From Dermacentor variabilis (Eukaryota; Arthropoda; Arachnida; Ixodida; Ixodidae), in assembly GCF_050947875.1 (NCBI RefSeq), contig NC_134574.1, forward strand, positions 107,838,469 through 107,902,468: a stretch of 64,000 bases of DNA, read 5' to 3'. Below are positions 55,336 to 64,000 of the stretch, piece by piece. The stretch's first letter is position 1. Every line of letters starts with the position of its first letter. The translations under genes were made by a program, and so were the position numbers. The notes under the pieces are model-generated. The model saw only the letters and a program-made list of their open reading frames with translations. It ran no database searches and had not been told where the DNA came from.

Positions 55336-57747
55336 CATTGATGATGATGATGATGATGGCCTCATGTTACGGCTCATACCCACACTGGGGGATTGGCCAA
55401 GAATTGGTTGCTGAAACGTTCACCTGTTCTTTTGAAGTGCCACTTATTCGATGTGAAAAAAAAATTTTACGAAAGAGAGATAAGAAAACATACAAAAACA
55501 AACAAAATACAAGAAAAAGTTAAAAAGTTATTCGTTTTGTTGACTGGATGTAACTGCAAACGGCATCAAAAACGTCCCTGTGGCTGCGCCCTATAACTGA
55601 CGCACCGAAAGATAGTATAATTTCTGGTGATAACATTAACCCTAATTTTGCGAACGGAAGTTCTAGATGTCTTTTTCTTAACAATTTGTATCGTCGACAT
55701 ACCAAAAAATAATGATCTAGTGATTCTGTTTCTTGGCAGTATGGACACAGAGGTGATAGCGTCAGACCAGTCCTTTGTAAATATAGGTTTAATGGAGGGA
55801 CACGGCAGCGTAATCTCCTGATTGCTACTTCTGATTGTCTTGATGGACACCACTGGATTTTCCACGGAAATTTGAGGTGCTGATATTCTGTCCATGTTGT
55901 TATTGATTCACTGATATCTCTATGAAATGAATATTTTCTATATCTAATTGCTGTTATGTGAGCCACCAAAGGAAGAACGGGCATTATAGGTCCACTCAGG
56001 GATGCTCGCGCTAATGCGTCTGCCATTTCATTTGAATGTAAGCCACAATGTCCAGGTACCCATAATAGTTTTAGAGAATTCAACTGTGGAGGAACTAATG
56101 TTAGAAACGTCTTTAGCGGTGGCGAATTGGGTGAAGCCGTAAGCGAAGTACAGACCGAAAGGGAATCTGTCATAATAACCGCACTTATTGAGTTCGACGG
56201 GAGTTTCCGAAGCGCTAAAAGAATTGCTAAAAGCTCGGCTTCAAAGACAGGTGTGAAGTCTGGCAGTCTCAAGGAGAATGACCAGCCAAGCGGAAGCGAG
56301 AAGATGCCTACGCCCGCGTTTTCATTGTTCACTGAAGCGTCTGTAGCTATTATGTTATTTGTTTGCACGTGTGCTAGGTAATCTTGCAACAGGTTATTTA
56401 AAAAAGTGGCAGATTGAAACTTGGAGCTTGGGGGGAAAATGTCATCAAAATCTATCTTAATATTCTGATGTGATTCGGTTGACGGAATTACCTCTCGAAT
56501 GTTCACATTCAGGCTATCTAATTGTTTTTGAACAAATATGATCTGTGGAGTGTGAAATCGAGGCCAGTGAGCAAGGAACAAGGAATTTGGATCATTAATG
56601 AATGCGTATTCAGATCGTCTAAGCTGCAAGCTGTAAGATTTCTGAAATGTTTGAACTGTTAAGATGCGAAATCTGCAGGGCAATGTTGGAAGGCGTGCTT
56701 CTTGGTAGATAACATTAATAGCCACAAACCTGGGGAGTCCCAGACACAGGCGTAGGGCCTCACGCTCCAAAAGAACCAGAGGCTTTATTTTATAAGCAGG
56801 GCCGCCTGAGAACAAGACACACCCAAATTCCAATATGGGGCGCATATACATATTATAAATCATCAACAGTGAATCCCTACGTAGTCCATATTTTCGGTTA
56901 CTCATTCTGCGCAGAATACCTAAAGCACGTTGTGCCTTACCCGCTACACTCTCTATGTGTGGACTCCAGTTGAGTTTGCCATTATATGTGATTCCCAAAT
57001 ATTTTAGAGACTCAACCTGTGGGATGGGTTCTTGCTTATAAGTTAGAGAAATTGAAACCGGGTCCATGACCGAGAACACTAAAAGGGCGCTTTTGCTTAC
57101 ATTTAATGACATACAAATTGTCTGAAGCCATACCTCTAGCATGCTCATGTATCTTTGTAATTTTTGGTATAATGTGTTAATGTCAGTGTCGGCAGAAAAG
57201 AATGCAATGTCATCTGCATACACGTAAACGTGTACGTCCTGACAAGTTGGGATAGAGCTCATTAATATATTAAATAATATTGGGGATAGGACAGATCCTT
57301 GGGGAACTCCGCGAGTTTGTCTGAATTTAGACGAAGAACATCCGTCCTTGAAGCAATAAAATTCTCTTGATCGCAAAAATTCTGCCACCCACGCGGTTAT
57401 ATAATTGGGGAAATTACGACGCTTCAGAATATCCAGTAGAATTGGATGTTCGACGCTGTCATAAGCTTTAGCTATATCTAATTTCATCAAAGCAGAATAT
57501 TCTCGCCTTTTCCGGGCAAGTTGGATGCGGCTCTCTAAATCAGCATGGGCACACCATATTGAGCAATTAGCTCTAAAGCCTATTTGATTTGGACTTAATA
57601 TTAAATTATCTGTCATCCAGACAGTAATTCGGCAGTGTAATACCCTCTCTATGAGTTTGACCATATTAGAAGTAAGAGCAATAGGTCTGATATTTTCTAT
57701 GTTATAAACTAGTCCGTGTTTTTTAGGTATCGGGATTACTTTAATGA
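55336..57747 (-). mobile_element. I-type LINE, 5'-truncated
   Basis: On the - strand the element starts abruptly at 57747 next to a TTC microsatellite and ends in a (CAT)n tail (GATGATGATGATGATG on the + strand at 55339-55356). It contains one long open RT-RNase H frame. Truncation at the 5' end is typical of LINE insertion. Confidence 0.9.
55520..57745 (-). CDS. LINE ORF2-type protein (RT, RNase H), 5'-truncated
   Basis: Open from the truncation point; the first Met (57664) gives 714 codons. RT motif A is LDIAKAYDSVEH, motif B RGVPQGSVLSPILFN, motif C VYADDIAFFS (all catalytic Asp present), with SLKYLGITYN following. RNase H contains ATDASVN, FEAELLAILLAL, MTDSLSV and HSNEMADALA, so all four acidic residues appear. 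A C-terminal CCHC-like CPYCQETESLDHYFLVC lies near 55740. It lacks the endonuclease domain, so this copy cannot move alone. The uninterrupted frame suggests a young insertion. Confidence 0.93.
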   Translation of the reverse strand: MKVIPIPKKHGLVYNIENIRPIALTSNMVKLIERVLHCRITVWMTDNLILSPNQIGFRANCSIWCAHADLESRIQLARKRREYSALMKLDIAKAYDSVEHPILLDILKRRNFPNYITAWVAEFLRSREFYCFKDGCSSSKFRQTRGVPQGSVLSPILFNILMSSIPTCQDVHVYVYADDIAFFSADTDINTLYQKLQRYMSMLEVWLQTICMSLNVSKSALLVFSVMDPVSISLTYKQEPIPQVESLKYLGITYNGKLNWSPHIESVAGKAQRALGILRRMSNRKYGLRRDSLLMIYNMYMRPILEFGCVLFSGGPAYKIKPLVLLEREALRLCLGLPRFVAINVIYQEARLPTLPCRFRILTVQTFQKSYSLQLRRSEYAFINDPNSLFLAHWPRFHTPQIIFVQKQLDSLNVNIREVIPSTESHQNIKIDFDDIFPPSSKFQSATFLNNLLQDYLAHVQTNNIIATDASVNNENAGVGIFSLPLGWSFSLRLPDFTPVFEAELLAILLALRKLPSNSISAVIMTDSLSVCTSLTASPNSPPLKTFLTLVPPQLNSLKLLWVPGHCGLHSNEMADALARASLSGPIMPVLPLVAHITAIRYRKYSFHRDISESITTWTEYQHLKFPWKIQWCPSRQSEVAIRRLRCRVPPLNLYLQRTGLTLSPLCPYCQETESLDHYFLVCRRYKLLRKRHLELPFAKLGLMLSPEIILSFGASVIGRSHRDVFDAVCSYIQSTKRITF

Positions 57748-57755
57748 AGTTTCTT

Positions 57756-57783
57756 CTTCTTCTTCTTCCACTACTTCTTCTTC
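57756..57783. repeat. TTC microsatellite
   Basis: TTCTTCTTCTTCTTC with interruptions, directly at the 5' truncation point of the LINE; probable target region. Confidence 0.85.
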
Positions 57784-59044
57784 AGGTAGCAGCTGCTGAG
57801 ATGACCATGAACATTGGGATACACATACGTATTAAAAAGACGTGAAACACTGTTTGTAAGTGGTAGTAGGAGCAAATATATTAATTATATTCAAAGATAA
57901 TGTGCGCTAACTTGAACGCTTTATGGGTTACAGCACAGGCACTTCACTGAAGAACTTGCCAAATGAATAGAAGCCTAATAAAGAGAACTGTTCCACCTGA
58001 GTCCCTTTCATGTTAGAAAACGGCAGCTGTTTCAGAAGTTAACGCCAGGAAAAAGGTAAGCTGCAGGCACAATATTCTTTTTCCAATATGTGACCTTTAA
58101 AAACAATACTTGACGTGTCTTAAGTTTGCGGTTGCTTCAGTAGACTGCCAAGCAGCGATACCTTGTTTTCGAAATGCGGTCACAACCAGGCCGATGGCCA
58201 CGTGGTCTTTGCGCATTCAAGGACTGGACGTTTTCAACACAAGTGAGCATCGCCGACACTTAAAGGGCGACTCCGGTGAAATTTCGATGTACGCTCACCT
58301 CAATAAAATGTTGAATAACATAATTTACATAAAATAAATTTTGCGCCTAATTCATGCGCGGCTCAGTAGTTCGAATTTGCGCGGTCAATGTTGTCGCGCA
58401 TCACTAGTTCTAGCAGGACACGCGATGTATAATGTATGTGTACATACCTAGTGAAATGTTTCATACGTGACTCTATAATTTCAAGCGTTTGCTCAACTAT
58501 TGTTGAGGAAATCACACGGAGGTACATACAGAACGCATATACCTGCAGATCGATTTCTCAAAATTGATGCGAGAACAATAAGCAGGATATGTCGACCTAC
58601 AAGAATGCACATTAAACCGTTTCTATATATGCATACATGAGTCGCCATGCACGGGCACTCTCTGTTCGAGATGTCTCAACCACCGTGCCGGGGAACACCG
58701 CGAAAGCGACCAGCATTCAATACCCGGGAAATAATAATTTATTTGCGAATAGGTATACTTTGTAACTGAGTAATCATTATTCGGTGCTGCTCTTGGTTTG
58801 GCTGATGATTATGAAGTCCTCCAGCATCACAATGCTCGCAGGTGTGTTCGTCCTATTCGTCCAACGTGACCGCCGTAGGGAACGGTTTTTATAAGAGGGC
58901 GAAGATAAATGTGGTCGCCATGCTTATGGAGAACGCTGGGTGGGACGAGTGAACTGGTCGGCTAACTGGCCCGTCCATCCGGCCCATTTTCTTCCCCTTC
59001 AACCATGCGATCCTAGCCAGGAAATAATTATAAACGTTTCCTAA
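57784..59044. other. Stretch without a supported gene
   Basis: AT-rich sequence; a short + frame at 58110-58337 shows no domain. Confidence 0.5.
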
Positions 59045-59061
59045 GAGAGAGAGAGAGAGAG
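59045..59061. repeat. GA microsatellite
   Basis: GAGAGAGAGAGAGAGA. Confidence 0.9.
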
Positions 59062-59079
59062 AACGAAACCATTATTTGA

Positions 59080-59430
59080 AGCAGTGACTTGTCAGTCGAA
59101 GTGGGAAGGTCCCTTATTACAGAAACCCTCTGGTTTGGATCGCCCTCCATGCTCGGGCGACGAGTTCGCGCAGGTCGACCATGTCCAGCTCGGAGATCGC
59201 AGCCTCCCACTATTCAGCGAGGAGGTTTGGGTCTGCGTCTGCTGCTATTAGTTGTGTCGCTGTGATGCTTGCTCGGGTGTTCTTGCATTGGCGGAGGAGG
59301 TGCGAAATAAAGTCATTATCATCATCACGGTACGATGTGGGAATGAGAGTAGAACATTTAGCAGGGGAGCGGAATTTCGTAGAGGACACATGTACGCCGC
59401 ACATTCCTTTTGTAGAAGCATTCACCAACT
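59080..59430 (-). mobile_element. Probable LINE C-terminal remnant
   Basis: The - strand reads FISHLLRQCKNTRASI, then LLAEWEAAISELD and LRELVARAWRAIQTRGF across one stop. The W-rich, ELVARAW pattern resembles the C-terminal tail of arthropod LINE proteins. Weak assignment. Confidence 0.35.
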
Positions 59431-59439
59431 ATAGAATGT

Positions 59440-60888
59440 AATAGTGCCCAGTTTATTTCATGTTAAAAACTAATTGGGACGCGAGCTGTCAGAATTTATT
59501 TCGGTCTATGTTACACCAAGAGGTTCAGCCGTTAATTGGAGGTTCAGCTATTTCTTGTCACCTCCATTGCTCGTCACTGTCAATATGGAAATGGAAGACG
59601 TTCACAAAACTCAAAACAATAATGACGGCGTGCGCGAAGAAAAAAACGTAAGCGAGCATATCTACCAGTGATGCTTCTAGTAGCCAAGTGCTTTGCATTC
59701 AGTGAGACACAATAATAAAAAAAGGAACTAGAGGAAAAAGCACACCTCACAGTTCTTCTAGGGATGGTGTTTGAACGTGGTCGCTCGCACTCTCAGCGCC
59801 ACATCACTAAGCCGTGTGGGCGTTTGCAAAGAAGGCGCGGCTATGTGTGCAGCAAAGCGCTGGCAGGTTGTTTGTTCACTCACTCCATGTGCAGTCGCGT
59901 GCATTATGACTTGCAAAACCCCTGTTCTTGATCGAAGGGGCTCCAGGGCTGCGAGGTGGCTCTGACATGCGAAATAGCTGTACGATAAACACCACTAATT
60001 GAAGCTGTGTCTAGGCCTGGAACTTACCCCGTGTCTGCACAGCCGTACAGTTTTGGAGCCCCTTCGACCACGGGCGTCGGTGTTTTGCGTCATATTGCGC
60101 GTGATTGTACGTGGCGGAAACAGCGCACAGCGCAAGTATTTCTTTTATTTTTCATATCATAACGGGAATCACGCACGTGTCCCGTCTCTCCGCTTCCGGC
60201 GATGTCCACTTCCGGCAGAGGCAAATCGCTTAACGGCGGTGCTACAACTCTATCGAGAAATTGGCAATTCTGGCGACGCTCTTTTCGCTTGCGGTGCTCA
60301 CGACACCGAGGGAGCGGTGACCGCAACAAGAGCCACGCAGTGGAGCCAAGAAGTACTCGGCGCTGGTTCCAGAGACTCCCCGGCGCCGAAACTCGCTAGC
60401 ATCGATTTCTTTCCTCGTCTGCCGTCGTTCCGTCCCGAAGGGCCTTTAGGAAATGTAGCTTTGCGAGAGTGAGAAGTTTTCGAACAACCCTCGCGTGTGT
60501 CTGTAGGAGCGGGGTCATTGATATTGCAACTTTCTTTTATGACAATTATCGAAGATTTGCACAGCTGACAGAACCACGGTAAATTTTCAATTTGTTACCC
60601 GTGGCATTTTCGCATTAAACCAACAGCTTAAAATCCCAAACCCTTTCTCGGTTTCTCGGAATTTTTTAGAATTAGCCTGCTGCAGGTCACCAATTCCAGT
60701 ACTTGAGCTGGATTATTCAGGAAAGCGGATATTACTTGCACGAGAAATCGAAAAACATTCAATTAATTAAGAAATCACTGATTAACTTCTCCATTATTTA
60801 CATTACATACATATTGCAATTTACGAATGTAGGCGGTCAGTTTGCAAGGCGTATCCACTAGAATGAACTTAGAGAATGACACTTAGAG
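59440..60888. other. Stretch without a supported gene
   Basis: Includes a CpG-rich part at about 60100-60470 with an open frame (59999-60472, +) of unrecognised sequence. It could be a promoter-proximal region but no gene can be supported. Confidence 0.4.
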
Positions 60889-60920
60889 TATGTATGTATG
60901 TATGTATGTATGTATGTATG

Positions 60921-60949
<29 letters not shown>
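60889..60949. repeat. TGTA microsatellite, left part
   Basis: About 15 TGTA units, interrupted by the SINE that follows. Confidence 0.95.
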
Positions 60950-60951
<2 letters not shown>

Positions 60952-61183
60952 TAATAATATTTGGGGTTTTACGTGCCAAAACCACTTTCTGATTATGAGG
61001 CACGCCGTAGTGGAGGACTCCGGAAATTTTCACCATCTGGGGTTCTTTAACGTGCACCTAAATCTAAGCACACGGGTGTTTTCGCATTTGCCCCCATCGA
61101 AATGCGGCCGCCGTGGCCGGGATTCGATCCCGCGACCTCGTGCTCAGCAGCCCAACACCATAGCCACTGAGCAACCACGGCGG
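60950..61183 (-). repeat. Complete tRNA-derived SINE
   Basis: A 234-bp element read on the - strand. Its tRNA-like head has A-box GGTTGCTCAGTGGCTATGG (61176-61158) and B-box GGGATCGAATCCC (61131-61119). The body starts GCGGCCGCATTTCGATGGG and continues GTTAAAGAACCCCAGATGG, ending GTAAAACCCC plus an AT-rich tail. Pol III transcription from the head is expected. Other copies lie at 15215, 37960 and 63640, and the satellite at 41868-44400. I believe it is the tick Ruka-type SINE, but the name is from memory. Confidence 0.9.
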
Positions 61184-61302
61184 ATGTATGTATGTATGTA
61201 TGTATGTATGTATGTATGTATGTATGTATGTATGTATGTATGTATGTATGTATGTATGTATGTATGTATGTATGTATGTATGTATGTATGTATGTATGTA
61301 TG

Positions 61303-61332
<30 letters not shown>
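61184..61332. repeat. TGTA microsatellite, right part
   Basis: About 37 TGTA units without interruption. Long Tyr/Val/Met-Cys frames here are artefacts. Confidence 0.97.
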
Positions 61333-61335
<3 letters not shown>

Positions 61336-61516
61336 TTAGAGCCATGTTGATATACGACAACAGTTAAGCCGTTCAATTATGTACAAAGTTGCGCATATGG
61401 CTGCTTCAGTTGGGCGTGCCATAGAACATTAAAGGGAATGAGATTCACAGGGTTCAGGCTAGTGAATGAGTACAGGTTTCATTCGCGTAGGCGTTAATGT
61501 GTTCTTGAACTTTCAG

Positions 61517-61573
61517 GTAGTCAGCTCCGAAGACTACAGAGTGAAGCTTGACGTTGTAACAGTCTCGAACTAG
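61517..61573 (+). other. Candidate terminal exon
   Basis: TTGAACTTTCAG acceptor followed by 18 codons (VVSSEDYRVKLDVVTVSN) and TAG. Composition looks coding but no upstream exon or protein match is known. Low confidence. Confidence 0.2.
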
Positions 61574-63639
61574 CGCGAGATGTCTGTAGGATCCCTAACC
61601 GAGTAAGTCCGTATTGGCCACATCATGCCATGTGCAACGCCTGCAAGCAGGTATGAAAAAGGCAAGTTAATTACTTGCAGTCTTCCTCAATGTTGACGAA
61701 TAGAACGTTGGCGCGTTGCCTGGCGGCGCTATCTTGGCCCCTTCCAATCGCACTTAAAAAGCGCAGCGAAAACATTGAAGAGGGAGTATGAATTGTTTCT
61801 AACGTGATAGTTATCTTTTTGGCTATATGCTTCTAGAACTCAACAGAAAAGTTTAGCAGTTACTCTCCAAGCTGTTTGGTCGTCACGGTTGTAGTTCATG
61901 TCAGTAAGTCAAGAAAAGTGGTACACAGAGCAAGCGACGATGACACAGAATAAAAGGTTAACCACAATTAAATTACCGCAAAATCTATTGGCCATCATAG
62001 ATGTTGCCAGTAAGCTGAATTTCGCGAACCGCCGCAAGAAAAACACATATTGTAACAGCGCCCAATACGTCACCTTTACAAATCTAATTTCAACCGCGTG
62101 TCGAAATCATCGTAATATAAACGAAGACATCAGTGGGGGATTGATAGGGGCAACAAAGAAAAAGATGTAAACTATGCTAAATTAGTAGGTTAAACTATTG
62201 GCACAACAATAAGACCATTGTGAGGGTGAGTTGATCGCCGCTCAGAAATGACGAAGAGTCGCACTCACAGATGTTTACTATTCGCAGATGGTTCCCATTC
62301 AATAGTTTTCCGACGTACGTGTGTTCGCCTGCCTGAATGCTTCCCTGTAGTTCTGGCCTTTCTTTTGTTATTTTGCTTAAACACCCAAGCGTCTGTCGTA
62401 AAACCCTCGTGGCTATTCTTTCGAAGTTACAAGAAGCGTTTTTCTTCTTTCTTGTTCAAGTCAAGTATTTACGCTTCATTGCGATGATCATTGCGATGAA
62501 GCGCGCCTTCTCCAGTCGCGCTAGGGACGGGGTGGGGGGGAGGCGATGGAGTGGGGACGTTCTTCGGCGGCTGCTACCTACGGCGCGGCCGTACGGGCGC
62601 CGTATATTGAAAGCAATGTGAGATGTTGGCAGAGTGCGCGTAGTGTCGGTAGCTTCGTAGGCGCTGTGCTTTCGATGTTTCGTTCATCACGAAGATGCGC
62701 GAATGCCAATTCGATCGCTGCTACTGCCGCAATTCTTCGCTCCAGCATCTTGACATCGAGCTCATCGAGCGAGATGTGTTCGTGTTTACCTGTACGCGGG
62801 CTACAACGTGCTGGTTAATTTAGTTAAAACAAGTTGACGGGCTAGTTGGTTTGAATCCATGATAGAATGCGTAAGCGCGACTGAACGAGAACCTATAAAA
62901 AGACAGACACACAGACAGCGCTGTCTCTGTGTATGTTTTTTTCTAGGTCCTCCCATAGTCAACGCACATTCCAGAACAGTCGGCTGGCCTCGTGTCCTGT
63001 TTGAGTGTGTTATAAAGTCTTCGCGACACATGTAAAATGCATAGCCTGTTTACGATGGGATAATCTTGCTTCTAAGAACGAGAACAGCCTAACAAGTGTC
63101 GCAAAGAAGAGAGGCAGATTCACTCAAACTGTCTTATTTATCCATCTGTTTGTTTATGACAGTGTCCCGCCTTCGCTGCACTATGCCCCAATTCTTTGTA
63201 ATATCGTTGTAATATCGTTGTGTCCGTATCACTTGTCGCGATTTTTCTTTTTTTGCATGGCTGTGGATTTCAAGTCCATGTGGTCATTAACCCAGCAGCA
63301 TATTTACTCTCCATCTCTGTTGAAGTAACGTCAAAGTTCACCACTCTTCATGTACAACCAGTGCACCTTGTGTAAGGAAAATGGCATGATAACAAGGACA
63401 ATTAAGTGAAGGCGATTATCGATCAAAAGTAAAAGTAAAAGTAAATGTATATGGAGCAGTGTTCTTCATATAGTAGTACTAGCCTCTTTCTATTTGCCGA
63501 CAGCATTTGCAAGCTCAGAACTAGTATACCTGAAGGGCAAAGGAATAAAAGAAAGGCACGAAAGGAGATGCCACGCGGATAATAGCTTCAAGTTTAAAAA
63601 TTGAAAGGAGATTGTATTCATACGTTTTCCGTGTCCAAA
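61574..63639. other. Stretch without a supported gene
   Basis: Contains a GC-rich segment at 62500-62820 of repeat-like appearance and the SINE-like piece at 62836-62960. A short + frame (61898-62170) has no recognisable domain. Confidence 0.45.
62836..62960 (+). repeat. Short interspersed repeat with A-box-like head (copy at 62.8 kb)
   Basis: GACGGGCTAGTTGGTTTGAA head, then CAGACACACAGACAGCGCTG, in which AGACAGCGCTGTCT is a palindrome. Same head as at 3450 (-), 8850 and 14977. Confidence 0.45.
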
Positions 63640-63770
63640 CCTCCCAAGATCATTATGAAGCATGCCGCAGTGCCACACTGCGGATCAAGTTTGACCAACG
63701 GAGGTTTCTTAACGGGCACATAAATCTAAGAGTAGTAACGTTTTCCGCCACATAGGAATGTGATTAATTC
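63640..63770 (-). repeat. Degenerate tRNA-headed SINE, body only (-)
   Basis: Order of blocks matches 60950-61183: ATTATGAAGCATGCCGCAGT, GAGGTTTCTTAACGGGCAC and AAATCTAAG. Head missing. Confidence 0.65.
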
Positions 63771-64000
63771 TACTATACGAGCTTTCTTGTGGATTTAAGC
63801 CTAGGTTCAGCTGTGTTGGTCCGTCTTCCTGTCCACCCAGCCCCTTATGCCGCTTTCGCCACCACGAAGTGGTCGTCAGGCCACCTTCAAGTTCAGTGCG
63901 CATGAATCCGCGCTGGATTTCCGCGCTGGAATCCGCGCTGCTCGATCAGTGGCGGGTGAACACATATTTCGAACACCTTAACAGGCATCACTACAGCGTT

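Noticed and set aside
61111..61183. Functional tRNA gene
   Set aside because: Only A and B boxes of a SINE head; no full cloverleaf or anticodon arm that I could build, and the SINE body follows.
60890..61376. Long Tyr-Val-Cys-Met and Thr-Tyr-Ile-His frames
   Set aside because: Produced by the TGTA microsatellite on both strands.

Overview
The window looks like nuclear DNA of an arthropod, most probably a hard (ixodid) tick. It has one host gene with very large introns. Its interspersed repeats are a tRNA-headed SINE with a conserved body, short-LTR Ty3/gypsy elements, CR1/Jockey-, I- and RTE-type LINEs, a mariner and a P-type transposon. I see no bacterial, organellar or rRNA sequence. Species-level placement is inference.

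Host gene: five exons on the + strand (359-506, 1880-2128, 12504-12689, 33925-34035, 34093-34248) join in phase 0 at every junction, end in a stop codon and are followed 7 bases later by AATAAA. They encode the C-terminal part of a protein with a diverged glycoside hydrolase 18 (chitinase-like) fold. Introns 2 (10.4 kb) and 3 (21.2 kb) are filled with transposons. Everything downstream of 34.3 kb is intergenic or belongs to introns I cannot assign.

Transposon layout: 3.57-8.54 kb, decayed Ty3/gypsy element 1 (+); 9.9-11.9 kb, CR1/Jockey-type LINE (-); 15.95-22.5 kb, decayed gypsy element 4 (-), split by a 3.6-kb TIR-ended element that itself carries a 1.25-kb mariner; 22.6-29.5 kb, a LINE split by intact gypsy element 2 (23323-28456, 120-bp identical LTRs, ATAG target duplication); 29.9-32.7 kb, P-type (THAP) transposase relic (-); 36.5-37.25 kb, RTE LINE; 41.9-44.4 kb, about 19 copies of a 131-bp satellite derived from the tRNA SINE; 44.8-50.1 kb, intact gypsy element 3 (-, 149-bp LTRs); 50.1-50.7 kb, foldback MITE and an 82-bp minisatellite; 50.7-52.7 kb, LINE with RNase H (+); 55.3-57.7 kb, 5'-truncated I-type LINE with a long open frame (-); 60.9-61.3 kb, a complete tRNA SINE inserted in a TGTA microsatellite.

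Most notable observation: gypsy elements 1, 2 and 3 share an RNA signal at the gag/pol junction that looks like a -1 programmed frameshift site. All three have an A-AAC slippery site ending at the gag stop (the stop is mutated in element 1), an 8-nt spacer, a 7-position stem and a 9-nt loop. The stem shows compensatory changes between copies. In elements 2 and 3 the loop is complementary to a downstream segment, which predicts an H-type pseudoknot.
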